A stretch of 64,000 bases of DNA, from assembly GCF_009707385.1 (NCBI RefSeq), contig NZ_CP046115.1, positions 1,426,001-1,490,000 on the forward strand, given 5' to 3'. Below, piece by piece: positions 52,884 through 61,977 of the stretch (within the stretch, counting starts at the first letter, position 1; each line of letters opens with the position of its first letter). The notes beneath the pieces were generated by a model. The model was not told the origin of the DNA. It searched no databases and saw only the letters and a list, made by a program, of their open reading frames with translations. Source of the stretch: Klebsiella oxytoca (GTDB taxonomy: Bacteria > Pseudomonadota > Gammaproteobacteria > Enterobacterales > Enterobacteriaceae). The translations under genes and the position numbers were made by a program.

Positions 52884-53297
52884 ATGAAAAAAATAAAGTT
52901 AATTGTTGGCGGCATGATCTGTGCGGGTTATTTATTAGGGTCAGTATTATCAAGAGCAAGTGATACAATTAATAGCAGCATCGTTCATTTCGAAAAAAAC
53001 AGTAACGGCACGATAATAAAAAGCACGCTTATCGGGAACGATGTTGATGACTATACGCTGGCCGCAAAAGCGGGTCAGAGGATGCATATCAGTATGAAGA
53101 GCCAGCGGCCGCACCCCTGGTTTAATGTGATTACGCCTGATAATAATATGATTTATAACGGCTCGATGAGCGGCGATATTTTTGAGCAGCGCCTGGCCGT
53201 GAGCGGTAACTATACGGTAAGGGTTTATCATATGGGCGGTACGGGCGATGAAAGTAAATCCAGCGCCTACGCATTAACGTTTAAAATCACCGATTAA
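52884..53297 (+). CDS. Exported PliG-like protein (g-type lysozyme inhibitor family)
   Basis: 137 residues with an N-terminal signal (core L-I-V-G-G-M-I-C-A-G-Y-L-L, cleavage probably after S-R-A-S). The mature part has D-D-Y-T-L-A-A-K-A-G-Q-R-M-H-I-S, matching the D-T-Y-T-F-Y-A-K-K-G-Q-K-V-H-V-S stretch of E. coli PliG, and the later G-N-Y-T-V-R-V matching G-K-Y-E-L-R-V. PliG blocks goose-type lysozyme in the periplasm. Many relatives are of unknown function, so the activity is not certain. Confidence 0.65.
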   Translation: MKKIKLIVGGMICAGYLLGSVLSRASDTINSSIVHFEKNSNGTIIKSTLIGNDVDDYTLAAKAGQRMHISMKSQRPHPWFNVITPDNNMIYNGSMSGDIFEQRLAVSGNYTVRVYHMGGTGDESKSSAYALTFKITD

Positions 53298-53341
53298 CAG
53301 GCCATTCGGCCTTTTTCGGATGGCGGGTGGCGGTAATTCCG

Positions 53342-53371
53342 TAGCCCCGGTTAGCGCAGCGCAACCGGGGA
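53342..53371. repeat. REP-type palindrome before blaOXY
   Basis: GTAGCCCCGGTTAGCGCAGC followed by GCAACCGGGG forms an imperfect palindrome (CCCCGGTT/AACCGGGG), between the convergent PliG-like gene and blaOXY, and may serve as their shared 3' structure. Confidence 0.75.
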
Positions 53372-53410
53372 AACTGTCTCAATAGCGCGTAAAGCCGTTC
53401 TTACAAAATG

Positions 53411-54286
53411 CTACAGCCCTTCGGTGACGATTTTTGCCGCCGCGGCTAAGACATCTTTGCGGTTTTTCGCATCCTGCTGCGGCTGGGTAAAGTAAGTCAC
53501 CAGTACCAGCGGAGCCTGATTTTCCGGCCAGATGACGGCGATATCGTTGGTGGTGCCATAATCCCCGGCGCCGGTTTTATCTCCAACAACCCAGCTTTCA
53601 GGCAGGCCTGCGCGAATGCTTTGCCCGCCGGTGGTGTTGCCTTTCAGCCAGGTCACCAACCGGGCGCGCTGCTGTTCGCCCAGAGCATTGCCCAGCGTTA
53701 ACTTCTGCAGGCTCTCGGCCATCGCCTGCGGCGTGGTAGTATCGCGCTCATCGCCCGGAATGGCGGTATTTAGCGTCGGCTCCGTACGATCGAGACGAAA
53801 GGTGGTATCGCCGATACTGCGGGCGAAGGCGGTCACGTTGTCCGGGCCGCCGAGGTAGCCAATAATCTTATTCATCGCGGTATTGTCGCTGTATTGCAGC
53901 GTCGCCGCGCTCAGTTCGGCCAGCGTCATTCCGTTCTTGAGATGTTTTTCGCTAATCGGGCTCCACACCACCAGATCGGATTCTTTAATCTCCAGCCGTT
54001 TATTCACCACATCTTTATTGTTCTCACTCTCTTTTAACACCGCGGCGGCAGCCATCACTTTCCCGGTGCTGCACATCGCAAAACGTTCATTGCCGCGATA
54101 TAAGGTTTGAGAATTATCTGCGGTGTTAATCAGCGCCACGCCTAGCCTGCCGCCGGAACTCTTTTCTAATTCAGCCAGCTTCTGCTGGATTGTATCGGTA
54201 GTTGCCCATAACGAACCGCTTGCGAGCAGTAGTGGAACGGTGGCGACGGCCGTCAGGGCGGCTTTATGCCACAAACTTTTAATCAT
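53411..54286 (-). CDS. blaOXY: Chromosomal class A beta-lactamase of the OXY family
   Basis: 291 residues from ATG 54286 (AAGGA upstream), the usual OXY length; an open extension upstream covers the promoter. Signal peptide with core [11 protein letters not shown]. Class A motifs: C-S-T-G-K (Ser70, Lys73), S-D-N (130-132), E-P-T-L-N (Glu166, Asn170), D-K-T-G-A-G-D-Y-G (234-236 loop). It hydrolyses penicillins and many cephalosporins in the periplasm. Relative to the OXY-1 and OXY-2 sequences I remember, several positions differ (for example E-N-N-K-D-V and P-I-S-E-K-H-L-K-N), so the subgroup is left open. Confidence 0.96.
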   Translation of the reverse strand: MIKSLWHKAALTAVATVPLLLASGSLWATTDTIQQKLAELEKSSGGRLGVALINTADNSQTLYRGNERFAMCSTGKVMAAAAVLKESENNKDVVNKRLEIKESDLVVWSPISEKHLKNGMTLAELSAATLQYSDNTAMNKIIGYLGGPDNVTAFARSIGDTTFRLDRTEPTLNTAIPGDERDTTTPQAMAESLQKLTLGNALGEQQRARLVTWLKGNTTGGQSIRAGLPESWVVGDKTGAGDYGTTNDIAVIWPENQAPLVLVTYFTQPQQDAKNRKDVLAAAAKIVTEGL

Positions 54287-54319
54287 CTCTTGTTCCTTAA
54301 TCGTGATTAGCCGTTGAGG

Positions 54320-54348
54320 ACTATCCGCGACGGTTTCTGTTTTGACAA
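54320..54348 (-). promoter_or_regulatory. blaOXY: blaOXY promoter, wild-type weak form
   Basis: On the minus strand -35 TTGTCA (54348-54343) and -10 GATAGT (54325-54320) with a 17-base spacer. These are the normal low-level OXY promoter elements; hyperproducing strains change the -10 to GATAAT or the -35 to TTGACA. Thus low basal expression is predicted. Confidence 0.88.
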
Positions 54349-54818
54349 GCAATAACGTAGAACCTGTTTCATCTGCCCGTCGGGCTGCCTGTTAACCAGA
54401 AACCGGCTTCAGGCGGCGGCTCTTTAACGCCAGAACAGGCGAATTCATCCTTTATCGCGCCGGAAATCGTCGCCTGCCTCTCATTTTTTGCGCATTTACG
54501 CGTCAATGTTAGATGTGTGTCAAAATTCTGTTAACACACGGTTTTAAAATTTTCATTTCAGTTATTTACTTAATAAAGTTTCATATTTCTTATTGATGAA
54601 ATAAATAGTCTGTATTTTTTCTACCCCAGAGAATGGACTGATGTTTTGAAAAATCATTTTAAAACAACTAGTTTTTGTGATTTAGAACAACAGCTAAAAA
54701 CGCCTCTGCGTGAGGTCCGTTTGTTCTGAAGGTTGAAGAAGCAGACGCTTAACGCATGAATAATGAAACTATTTTTTCATTCTACCTAACCGATGTACCT
54801 GTGAATAAAGGATCAACT
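54349..54818. other. Intergenic region between blaOXY and the sugar ABC operon
   Basis: 470 bases with no gene. The left half is GC-rich; from 54530 it is AT-rich and must contain the promoter of the ABC operon. Palindromic stretches such as TGTGTGTCAAAATTCTG-like DNA near 54512 and TTTTTGTGATTTAGAACAA near 54675 are only weak CRP candidates. Confidence 0.5.
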
Positions 54819-55742
54819 ATGAATATCAAGAAAACGGTTGTTGCCTCGTTGATAGCCTGCATGCTGCCAGCGGTCGTGATGGCGAAAGATATTTCGGTCG
54901 GTGTTTCTATGGCGCTTTTTGATGACAACTTCCTGACGATTCTGCGCACCGCGATGCAAAAAGAGCTGCAAAAAGACGGCGTTAAGGCGCAGATGGAAGA
55001 TGCTAAAGGCGACGTCTCGCAGCAGCTACAGCAGGTACAGAATTTTATTGGCCAGGGCGTCGACGCGATTATCGTTAACCCGGTTGATACCAACGCGGTT
55101 AAACCGATTATGGACCAGGCCACCAAAGCGGGTATTCCGCTGGTCTTTGTTAACCGCCGCCCGCAGGCGCAGCTTACCGACAAAATGGCCTACGTCGGCT
55201 CCGACTCGGTGCTGGCGGGGCGCCTGCAGATGGAAGCGTTAGCCAAAGCGATGAACGGTAAAGGCAGCGTCGCCATTCTGCTCGGCGACCTGGCGAATGA
55301 ATCGACCCGCGACCGCACCAAAGGCGTCGAAGAAGTGGTGGCGAAATACCCGGATATCAAAATCGTACAGAAGCAGACCGCTAAATTCACCCGCAACGAC
55401 GCCGTGGATGTGGTCAGCAACTGGATGACCAGCGGCGAAGACATTCAGGCCATCGCCTCCAATAACGATGAAATGGCGATCGGTGCGCTGCAGGCGCTGG
55501 GGAAAAACCCGAACCATATTCTGATTGCCGGAGTGGACGGGACGCCTGATGCCCTGCAAATGCTCAAAAACGGCAAGATGATCGCCACCATTTTCCAGGA
55601 TGCCAAAGGGCAGGGCGAAGGGGCGGTGGATGCCGCCGTTAAGCTGGCTAACGGCGAGAAAGTGGAAAAGGTCATCGACGTTCCTTACCAGCTGATTACC
55701 AAAGACAACATGGCCGAGTTCGTCAATCGCAACCAGAAATAG
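54819..55742 (+). CDS. Periplasmic sugar-binding protein (ribose/inositol ABC type)
   Basis: 307 residues from ATG 54819 (AAAGGATC upstream) with signal cleavage after V-V-M-A. Peripla_BP type I: I-S-V-G-V-S-M-A-L-F-D-D-N-F near the start, V-D-A-I-I-V-N-P-V-D-T near residue 85, F-V-N-R-R-P, A-Y-V-G-S-D, I-A-S-N-N-D-E-M-A-I-G and G-V-D-G-T-P-D-A-L. The last motifs match ribose/inositol binders such as RbsB and IatA-system proteins. Ligand not predicted. First gene of a three-gene importer. Confidence 0.92.
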   Translation: MNIKKTVVASLIACMLPAVVMAKDISVGVSMALFDDNFLTILRTAMQKELQKDGVKAQMEDAKGDVSQQLQQVQNFIGQGVDAIIVNPVDTNAVKPIMDQATKAGIPLVFVNRRPQAQLTDKMAYVGSDSVLAGRLQMEALAKAMNGKGSVAILLGDLANESTRDRTKGVEEVVAKYPDIKIVQKQTAKFTRNDAVDVVSNWMTSGEDIQAIASNNDEMAIGALQALGKNPNHILIAGVDGTPDALQMLKNGKMIATIFQDAKGQGEGAVDAAVKLANGEKVEKVIDVPYQLITKDNMAEFVNRNQK

Positions 55743-55767
55743 TCGCTCAGGGGACGGAGGTAGAGGT

Positions 55768-57252
55768 ATGAACGCTTTTGCACTTGAAGCCGAAGGGATC
55801 AGCAAATTTTTCCCCGGCGTGAAGGCGCTCGACAACGTCTCATTACGCGTGCGCCCGGGGACGGTGCACGCGCTGATGGGCGAAAACGGCGCCGGCAAAT
55901 CCACGCTGATGAAATGCCTTATCGGGATCTACCGTCCCGATAAGGGCGCGATCCGCGTCAAAGGGGAGCCGGTTCAGTTTCAGGATACGATGGACGCGCT
56001 GCGCTCCGGGATCTCGATGATCCACCAGGAGCTGAATCTGGTGCCGCATATGACGGTGGCGGAAAATATCTGGCTCGGCCGCGAGCCGATGAAATACGGT
56101 TTCGTCGATCATCGCCAGCTTGTCCGCCAGACTCAGGAACTGCTGGATAAACTGAATATCCGTTTGTCCGCCGACCGGCTGGTGGGGGAGTTAAGTATTG
56201 CTGCTCAGCAAATGGTGGAGATTGCCAAAGCGGTTTCGTGGAACGCGGATATTGTGATTATGGATGAGCCGACCTCGGCGTTAACCGAGAGCGAAGTGGC
56301 GCACCTGTTTACCATTATTCGCGATTTACGCCAGCAGGGAAAAGCGATTATCTACATCAGCCACAAGATGGACGAGATTTTCGCCATTACCGATGAAATC
56401 AGCGTATTTCGCGACGGCACCTGGGTTGATAGCCAAAATACCAGCGAGTTTACCCGCCAGTCGCTGATTACCCGGATGGTTGGCCGGGAGCTCACTCAGC
56501 TCTTTCCCAAATTTAATAACGCCATTGGCGACGAGGTGCTGACCGTACGCAATCTGTCGCGCAAGGGGGTCTTTCACGATATCAACTTTAGCGTGCGCCG
56601 CGGCGAAATCCTTGGCGTTGCCGGGCTGGTGGGGGCCGGGCGCAGCGAAGTGATGGAGAGCCTGTTCGGCATGGAGCAAGCCGATAGCGGCGAAGTGCTG
56701 ATTGACGGTGTGCCGGTCACTATTGATTCGCCTTCGACGGCGATTGAAAAAGGGATGGCGCTGCTCACGGAAGACCGCAAAAAGTCCGGGCTGTTCCTCG
56801 TACTGTCGGTGCTGGAGAATATGAGCATCGTCAAAATGCCGGAATATATCGGTAAAACCGGCTTTGTTCAGCATCTCAAAATGGCCGAAGACTGCATGGA
56901 GCAGATCCGCCGTCTGAATATTAAAACCCCCACCATGGATCAGATCATTAATAACCTTAGCGGCGGCAATCAGCAAAAAGTGCTGATCGCCCGCTGGCTG
57001 CTGGCTCAGCCGAAAATACTGATTCTCGATGAGCCAACGCGCGGAATTGACGTCGGGGCGAAAGCGGAAATTTATCATCTGATCAGCGAGCTGGCGAACC
57101 GCGGCGTGGCGGTAATTATGGTCTCTTCAGAATTACCTGAGATTCTCGGAATGAGCGATCGGGTGATGGTGATGCATGAAGGGCGTATTACCGGCATCCT
57201 CGATAAAGAGGACGCCGATCAGGAAACCATTTTGTCGTTGGCATCCCATTGA
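55768..57252 (+). CDS. Sugar ABC transporter ATPase with two cassettes (RbsA/MglA type)
   Basis: 494 residues with tandem ATPase domains. First: Walker A G-E-N-G-A-G-K-S-T near residue 35, signature L-S-I-A-A-Q-Q-M, Walker B I-V-I-M-D-E-P-T-S-A-L-T. Second: degenerate A loop G-L-V-G-A-G-R-S-E near 290, signature L-S-G-G-N-Q-Q-K and I-L-I-L-D-E-P-T-R-G-I-D-V-G. Typical of CUT2 sugar importers. Lies between the binding protein and the permease. Confidence 0.95.
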   Translation: MNAFALEAEGISKFFPGVKALDNVSLRVRPGTVHALMGENGAGKSTLMKCLIGIYRPDKGAIRVKGEPVQFQDTMDALRSGISMIHQELNLVPHMTVAENIWLGREPMKYGFVDHRQLVRQTQELLDKLNIRLSADRLVGELSIAAQQMVEIAKAVSWNADIVIMDEPTSALTESEVAHLFTIIRDLRQQGKAIIYISHKMDEIFAITDEISVFRDGTWVDSQNTSEFTRQSLITRMVGRELTQLFPKFNNAIGDEVLTVRNLSRKGVFHDINFSVRRGEILGVAGLVGAGRSEVMESLFGMEQADSGEVLIDGVPVTIDSPSTAIEKGMALLTEDRKKSGLFLVLSVLENMSIVKMPEYIGKTGFVQHLKMAEDCMEQIRRLNIKTPTMDQIINNLSGGNQQKVLIARWLLAQPKILILDEPTRGIDVGAKAEIYHLISELANRGVAVIMVSSELPEILGMSDRVMVMHEGRITGILDKEDADQETILSLASH

Positions 57253-57262
57253 GGCACAGAGA

Positions 57263-58294
57263 ATGAGCAATATGAAAATAACGGCGACCCCGCTTAACGA
57301 GAAACCCTCTTTGTTTGGTCAATTGCGTCACAAGCTGCCGAAAGATACCGGCATATTTATCGTCATGCTGGTGATTGCCCTGACTTTCGAAATAGCCGGC
57401 TGGTACGTCCGCGACCAGTCCTTTTTATTCAACACCAATCGCCTGATATTAATTGTTTTGCAGGTGGCGATTATCGGCATCATCGCGGTCGGGGTCACCC
57501 AGGTGATTATTACCACCGGCATTGACCTCTCCTCCGGTTCGGTGATCGCTCTCGCCGCGGTGGTGGCGGCAAGCCTCGCGCAAACCTCCGACAGCCTGTC
57601 GCCGATGTTCCCGTCGCTGGTCAATATGCCAGCGATAATCCCGATTGGCGCCGGTATCGGCGTTGGACTTTTGTGCGGCCTAACCAACGGTTTTCTGGTG
57701 ACCCGCACCGGCATCCCGCCGTTTATCGCCACCCTGGGGATGATGGTGTCGGCGCGCGGTCTGGCGCAGTATTACACCCAGGGCAATCCGATTAGCTTCT
57801 TATCCGACAGCTTCACCGCCATCGGTCAGGGGGCGATGCCGGTGATTATTTTCTTCGTCGTTGCTGCAGTCTTCCACATCGCCCTGAAGCATACCCGCTA
57901 CGGGAAATACGTTTATGCCATCGGCGGCAATATGACCTCGGCGAAGGTCTCCGGTATTAACGTCAATAAATATCTGGTGATCGTCTATACCATCGCCGGG
58001 GCGCTCTCCGGCCTTGCAGGTGTAGTGCTGGCGGCGCGCGTCAGCAGCGGCCAGTCGAGCATGGGAATGTCCTACGAGCTGGATGCGATCGCCGCGGCGG
58101 TTATCGGCGGCAGCAGCCTGATGGGCGGGGTGGGACGCATCACCGGCACCTTAATCGGCGCGATGATCCTTGGCCTGATTAAGAGCGGGTTTACCTTTGT
58201 CGGCGTTGACGCCTACGTGCAGGATATTATCAAAGGCGTCATTATCGTCGCGGCGGTGACTATCGATATGCGGCGTAACCGTAAGAAGCATTAA
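57263..58294 (+). CDS. CUT2-family sugar ABC permease
   Basis: 343 residues from ATG 57263; a longer frame overlapping the ATPase gene is not used. About 8-10 helices with V-I-I-T-T-G-I-D-L-S-S-G-S-V near residue 85 and the C-terminal A-A-A-V-I-G-G-S-S-L-M-G-G-V-G, both RbsC/YjfF-type signatures. One permease per system implies a homodimer. A GCCCGC/GCGGGC hairpin (58305-58329) follows. Confidence 0.94.
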   Translation: MSNMKITATPLNEKPSLFGQLRHKLPKDTGIFIVMLVIALTFEIAGWYVRDQSFLFNTNRLILIVLQVAIIGIIAVGVTQVIITTGIDLSSGSVIALAAVVAASLAQTSDSLSPMFPSLVNMPAIIPIGAGIGVGLLCGLTNGFLVTRTGIPPFIATLGMMVSARGLAQYYTQGNPISFLSDSFTAIGQGAMPVIIFFVVAAVFHIALKHTRYGKYVYAIGGNMTSAKVSGINVNKYLVIVYTIAGALSGLAGVVLAARVSSGQSSMGMSYELDAIAAAVIGGSSLMGGVGRITGTLIGAMILGLIKSGFTFVGVDAYVQDIIKGVIIVAAVTIDMRRNRKKH

Positions 58295-58304
58295 CTTAAT
58301 AATC

Positions 58305-58329
58305 GCCCGCGGCGTGAATTGCTGCGGGC
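58305..58329. terminator. Hairpin between the sugar permease and N-carbamoyl hydrolase genes
   Basis: GCCCGC / GCGGGC arms around a 13-base interior that itself pairs partly, between convergent genes. No long T tract. Confidence 0.4.
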
Positions 58330-58340
58330 TGGTGACTCGT

Positions 58341-59576
58341 CTACGCGCTGCCGGGCTCATCGGCGGCAAGGCGTAAACTGTTGAGCAGTACGTTAGCCCC
58401 TTTTTCCGCCCACGCGGGCAGAATATTTTCCGCCTCGTTATGGCTAATCCCCTTCTCGCAGGGAATGAAAATCATGCTGGCGGGCGCGACCTTGCTGATA
58501 TAGCAGGTATCGTGACCGGCGCCGGAGACCATGGTTCGCGCGCTATAGCCCAGTTCGTCCGCCGCTCGCTGGCTGCGCGCCAGACACTCGCCATCAAAGG
58601 CAATGGGCGCGTAATCAAAAATGCGCTCGACGTTTGCCGCCACGCCCCGCGCCGCCAGCGCTTCAGCGGCGCGATGCAGTTCCCGTTCCATCGCTTCCAG
58701 CGCCGGGGATTGCGGATGACGAAACTCGACGCTGCATAGCATGCGCCCCGGCACCACGTTGCGCGATCCCGGTATCACCTGCGCCATGCCGATAGTTGCC
58801 CGTCCGTCGGGATTGTGGGCAATGCCGATTTGTTCCACCGCCAGCGCCAGCTCGGCGAAGGCGGTCAGCGCGTCGCGGCGGCTGCCCATCGGCGTGGTTC
58901 CGGCGTGGGCGGAAAAGCCCTTCAGGGTGACGTTGAACCAGCGCTGGCCCATGGCCGCGTGAACGAGGCCGATATCAATACCTTCTTCTTCCAGAATCGG
59001 CCCCTGTTCGATATGCACTTCGTAGCAGGCGTGCAGCGGGAAGGCGGCTGTCGGGCGTGCGCCGCGATAGCCGATAGCCTCCAGCGCCGCGCCGACGCTG
59101 ATGCCGTCGCGATCTTCACGGGCGAGCGCGTAGGCTTCGCTAAACTGCCCGGCCCAGACGCCAGATCCCAGCATCGCCGGGGCAAAGCGCGCCCCTTCTT
59201 CGTTGGTCCAGTTCACCAGCACGATATCGCGCTCGGTCGCAATGCCGCGATCGTTCAGGGTGCGCAACGCCTCCAGCCCGGCCAGCACGCCGTAAATGCC
59301 GTCATAGCGGCCGCCGAGCGGCTGGGAATCGACGTGCGAACCGGTCAGCACCGGGGCAAGCTGCGGATTTTTACCGGCGCGGCGAATAAACATATTACCC
59401 ATGCTGTCGACTTCGCAGGGAAAGCCAGCTTCCCGCGCCCACTGGCGCAGCAGATCGCGCGCCTGGCGGTCCTCTTCGCTAAGCGTCAGCCGGGTCACGC
59501 CGCCTGCCGGCGTGGCGCCGATAAGGGCCATCTCGTTAAGCGTCGACCACAGACGTGCGCCGTTGACGGTTATCAT
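58341..59576 (-). CDS. N-carbamoyl-amino-acid/allantoate-type amidohydrolase (M20, AtcC/AllC/HyuC family)
   Basis: 411 residues, as in AllC. Zinc sites: G-S-H-V-D-S-Q-P-L-G-G-R-Y-D near residue 80, N-E-E-G-A-R-F near 125, and H-A-G-T-T-P-M-G-S-R near 225 with the later G-A-G-H-D-T. The family removes the carbamoyl group from N-carbamoyl-amino acids, allantoate or ureidoglycine. Its ATG overlaps the stop of the ATC-hydrolase-family gene by four bases, and in Pseudomonas that pairing (AtcB, AtcC) turns L-2-amino-thiazoline-4-carboxylate into N-carbamoyl-cysteine and then cysteine. That substrate is the favoured but unproven assignment; AllC-type activity is the alternative. Confidence 0.85.
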   Translation of the reverse strand: MITVNGARLWSTLNEMALIGATPAGGVTRLTLSEEDRQARDLLRQWAREAGFPCEVDSMGNMFIRRAGKNPQLAPVLTGSHVDSQPLGGRYDGIYGVLAGLEALRTLNDRGIATERDIVLVNWTNEEGARFAPAMLGSGVWAGQFSEAYALAREDRDGISVGAALEAIGYRGARPTAAFPLHACYEVHIEQGPILEEEGIDIGLVHAAMGQRWFNVTLKGFSAHAGTTPMGSRRDALTAFAELALAVEQIGIAHNPDGRATIGMAQVIPGSRNVVPGRMLCSVEFRHPQSPALEAMERELHRAAEALAARGVAANVERIFDYAPIAFDGECLARSQRAADELGYSARTMVSGAGHDTCYISKVAPASMIFIPCEKGISHNEAENILPAWAEKGANVLLNSLRLAADEPGSA

Positions 59577-60055
59577 GACTTATCCTTTTTCACGCGATAG
59601 CGGAAGTCGCAGCACTTTCCGCCCTGCATGATGGTGGTGGTGCGGGTCAGCTCTACTTCCGGGGCGTAGCCGACGATAAACTTATCGTCGCGGGCGCAGG
59701 AGAGCAGATGGCCAATCTCGCCGAGGCCCATTTCGTGGTACATCTCGGCGTAGCGGCAGCGGTTGACGTTGTAGTTATACTGCTGGTCGTCGGCGTCCAG
59801 CACCTTGACCTCCAGGGCGTTATCTTTTTCCCATAAATACTGCAGGGCGACAAAGCTCTGAATATCCGCACCGTTCGGCTCCTGGCGGGCAAAGGCTTTA
59901 CCCGCCTCAATGGCGGCGTTTTCAATCGCTTCGCCGATGACCGCCTGGGCGCGAGCTTTACCTATCTCGCGCACCAGGATGTCGTAAATCGGCTTGATTA
60001 TTTCTGCTTCAATTTTGCGGCGGGCGAGAATGCCCAGCTCGTTATTATCACTCAT
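59573..60055 (-). CDS. L-2-amino-thiazoline-4-carboxylate hydrolase family protein
   Basis: 160 residues from ATG 60055 (GAGG upstream). The pattern V-N-R-C-R-Y-A-E-M-Y-H-E-M-G-L-G-E-I-G-H, then L-L-S-C-A-R-D followed by D-F-R-Y-R-V near the end, is the ATC_hydrolase family, whose AtcB-type member opens the thiazoline ring of ATC to N-carbamoyl-cysteine. Cysteines at R-C-R, L-S-C-A and G-K-C-C-D-F could be catalytic or bind metal. Immediately upstream of the carbamoyl hydrolase and downstream of a substrate-binding protein. Confidence 0.75.
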   Translation of the reverse strand: MSDNNELGILARRKIEAEIIKPIYDILVREIGKARAQAVIGEAIENAAIEAGKAFARQEPNGADIQSFVALQYLWEKDNALEVKVLDADDQQYNYNVNRCRYAEMYHEMGLGEIGHLLSCARDDKFIVGYAPEVELTRTTTIMQGGKCCDFRYRVKKDKS

Positions 60056-60072
60056 CACATTGCCTCACTGCG

Positions 60073-61230
60073 TTACTTCGTGGTTGCGCCGCCGAGTACG
60101 GTTTGCGGCTGCCATTTGCCGTCGACGACTTTATAAACGGTAAAGGTTGGCGATTTCAGGTTGCCCTCTTTATCAAAGGCGATTTGTCCGGTGACGCCGG
60201 CGTAGTTAATGGCGCGCAGGGCGGGCAGATAGTCGGCCGGGTCGACGGAGTCGGCTTTTTCCATCGCCGCGACCAGCACGCGGGTAGCGTCATAGGCGAA
60301 CGGCGCGTGCAGTTCAATATGGGTGTGATAGCGCGACTGGTAGGCCTGCTCGAAGGCTTTACCGCCCGGCATCTGCTCAACCGGCAGTCCCGGCTCCAGC
60401 GCCACCACGCCGTCGCCCTCTTTTTGCGCCAGCTGGAGGAAGGTCTGGCTGACGAAGCCGCCCGCGCCCATCAGGGTGGCGTTCATGCCCAACTGTTTGA
60501 TGCGCCGTGCCAGCGGAGCGGCCTGACTATCGACGCCGCCAAAGAAAATCAGGTCGGCGTTTTTGCTGCGGATAGCGGTCAGCACGGCGCTGAAGTCGAC
60601 GGTTTTGTCATCGACGTACTGGCGGTCGACGATGTTGATTCCCTGCGCTTCCAGCGACTTAATAAACTCATCCGCCAGCCCCTGGCCGAAGGCGGTACGG
60701 TCATCGATGACCGCGATGCGTTTGGCCTTCAGGGTTTGCACTGCGTACTGTCCGGCAAACTGGCCGCCGTCATCGTCGTGGCCCATCACGCGGAAGCTGG
60801 TGTCGAAACCCTGTCTGGTATAGGCGTGCCCGGTGGCGACCGGCGCGACCTGGGCGATGCCCGCATCGTGGTAAACCCGCGCGGCAGGGATGCTGGTGCC
60901 GGTGTTCCAGTGGCCGACGACGCCCGCGACGCCGCTATCCACCAGACGCTGGGCGACGGCAACGGCGGTGCGCGGGTCGGACTGATCGTCTTCCGATTGC
61001 AGCTTGAAGGTTACCGCCTTGCCGCCGATGGTCGGGTGCTGCTTGTTGATATCATCAATTGCCAGCTGCGCGCCGTTTTCCAGATCCTTGCCGATACGCG
61101 CGGAAGGGCCGGTGAGCGGGCCTGCCAGGCCGATAATCACGGTTTCTCTGGTCGTGGACCACGCGGTGGATGAGGCTAAACCACTGAGCAGAATAGCGGC
61201 GCTGAGCGCGCTGATTTTTACGGTTTTCAT
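60073..61230 (-). CDS. Periplasmic branched-chain-amino-acid-type binding protein
   Basis: 385 residues with signal M-K-T-V-K-I-S-A-L-S-A-A-I-L-L ending A-W-S. LivJ/LivK fold: I-G-L-A-G-P-L-T-G-P-S-A, then N-G-A-Q-L-A-I-D-D-I-N, V-V-G-H-W-N-T-G-T-S-I-P-A near residue 103, and L-I-F-F-G-G-V-D-S. Ligand unknown; in this operon probably ATC, an N-carbamoyl-amino acid or a related ureide. It lies after livF-like and before the hydrolase genes. Confidence 0.92.
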   Translation of the reverse strand: MKTVKISALSAAILLSGLASSTAWSTTRETVIIGLAGPLTGPSARIGKDLENGAQLAIDDINKQHPTIGGKAVTFKLQSEDDQSDPRTAVAVAQRLVDSGVAGVVGHWNTGTSIPAARVYHDAGIAQVAPVATGHAYTRQGFDTSFRVMGHDDDGGQFAGQYAVQTLKAKRIAVIDDRTAFGQGLADEFIKSLEAQGINIVDRQYVDDKTVDFSAVLTAIRSKNADLIFFGGVDSQAAPLARRIKQLGMNATLMGAGGFVSQTFLQLAQKEGDGVVALEPGLPVEQMPGGKAFEQAYQSRYHTHIELHAPFAYDATRVLVAAMEKADSVDPADYLPALRAINYAGVTGQIAFDKEGNLKSPTFTVYKVVDGKWQPQTVLGGATTK

Positions 61231-61257
61231 TGTTTTTCCCTGATGCTGGTTGGTGTG

Positions 61258-61977
61258 TTAAACGGGCATTTCGCCCAAATAAATCTGTGCAATACGATCG
61301 TCGGCCAGCAGCGTCGGCGACGGACCGTGCTCGACGATGCTGCCGCTGTCCATCACCCAGGCGCGGTCGGTTGCTTCCAGCGCCAGGCGTGCGTTCTGTT
61401 CGATCAGCAACAGCGCGATGCCGCGCTGGCGCAGGGTGGCGATAACGCGAAAAATGTTTTCGACCATCAGCGGTGCCAGCCCCATTGACGGTTCGTCGAG
61501 GATCAGCAGGCGCGGCTGGCTGAGCAGGGCGCGGTTGAGCGCCAGCAGCTGCTGTTCGCCGCCGGAGAGCAGCCCCGCCAGCTGGTGCTGGCGTTCGCCA
61601 AGACGCGGAAAGTTTTCGAAAATAGCGCGCATTTCCTGTTTTACCGCCGCCGCGTCGCGCCGTAGCCAGGCGCCCATTTGCAGGTTTTCCAGCACCGTCA
61701 TGCGCGCGAAGATGCCGCGACCTTCCGGCACCATCACCAGCCCTTCGCGCAGCAGGGATTCGGCCCGGCGTTTGCGTATCGGCCTGCCGTTAAACAGAAT
61801 GTCGCCGCTAAAGGGTTCCAGCCCGGTAATGGCGCGGACGGTGGAGCTTTTGCCCGCGCCGTTGGCGCCAATCAGCGTGGTCTGCTCGCCCTCTTTCACG
61901 CTGAATGAGACGTCGCGCACTGCCTGGATGCCGCCGTAGTGGACGCTAAGCTGGTTGACGGTTAAGAGATCAGACAT
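61258..61977 (-). CDS. LivF-like ABC ATPase
   Basis: 239 residues from ATG 61977, spaced eight bases from GGGAGG; an ATG six bases upstream is too close. Walker A G-A-N-G-A-G-K-S-S near residue 36, signature L-S-G-G-E-Q-Q-L-L-A near 135, Walker B L-L-I-L-D-E-P-S-M-G-L-A-P-L-M, the last being typical of LivF. Part of a HAAT-family importer with the three genes upstream. Confidence 0.95.
   Translation of the reverse strand: MSDLLTVNQLSVHYGGIQAVRDVSFSVKEGEQTTLIGANGAGKSSTVRAITGLEPFSGDILFNGRPIRKRRAESLLREGLVMVPEGRGIFARMTVLENLQMGAWLRRDAAAVKQEMRAIFENFPRLGERQHQLAGLLSGGEQQLLALNRALLSQPRLLILDEPSMGLAPLMVENIFRVIATLRQRGIALLLIEQNARLALEATDRAWVMDSGSIVEHGPSPTLLADDRIAQIYLGEMPV

Noticed and set aside
54500-54700. 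CRP sites before the sugar ABC operon
   Set aside because: Half-sites only; neither arm pair reaches a convincing TGTGA-N6-TCACA match.
60103-61173. 356-codon open frame antisense to the liv-type binding protein
   Set aside because: Full overlap with a clear signal-peptide-bearing binding protein; shadow frame.
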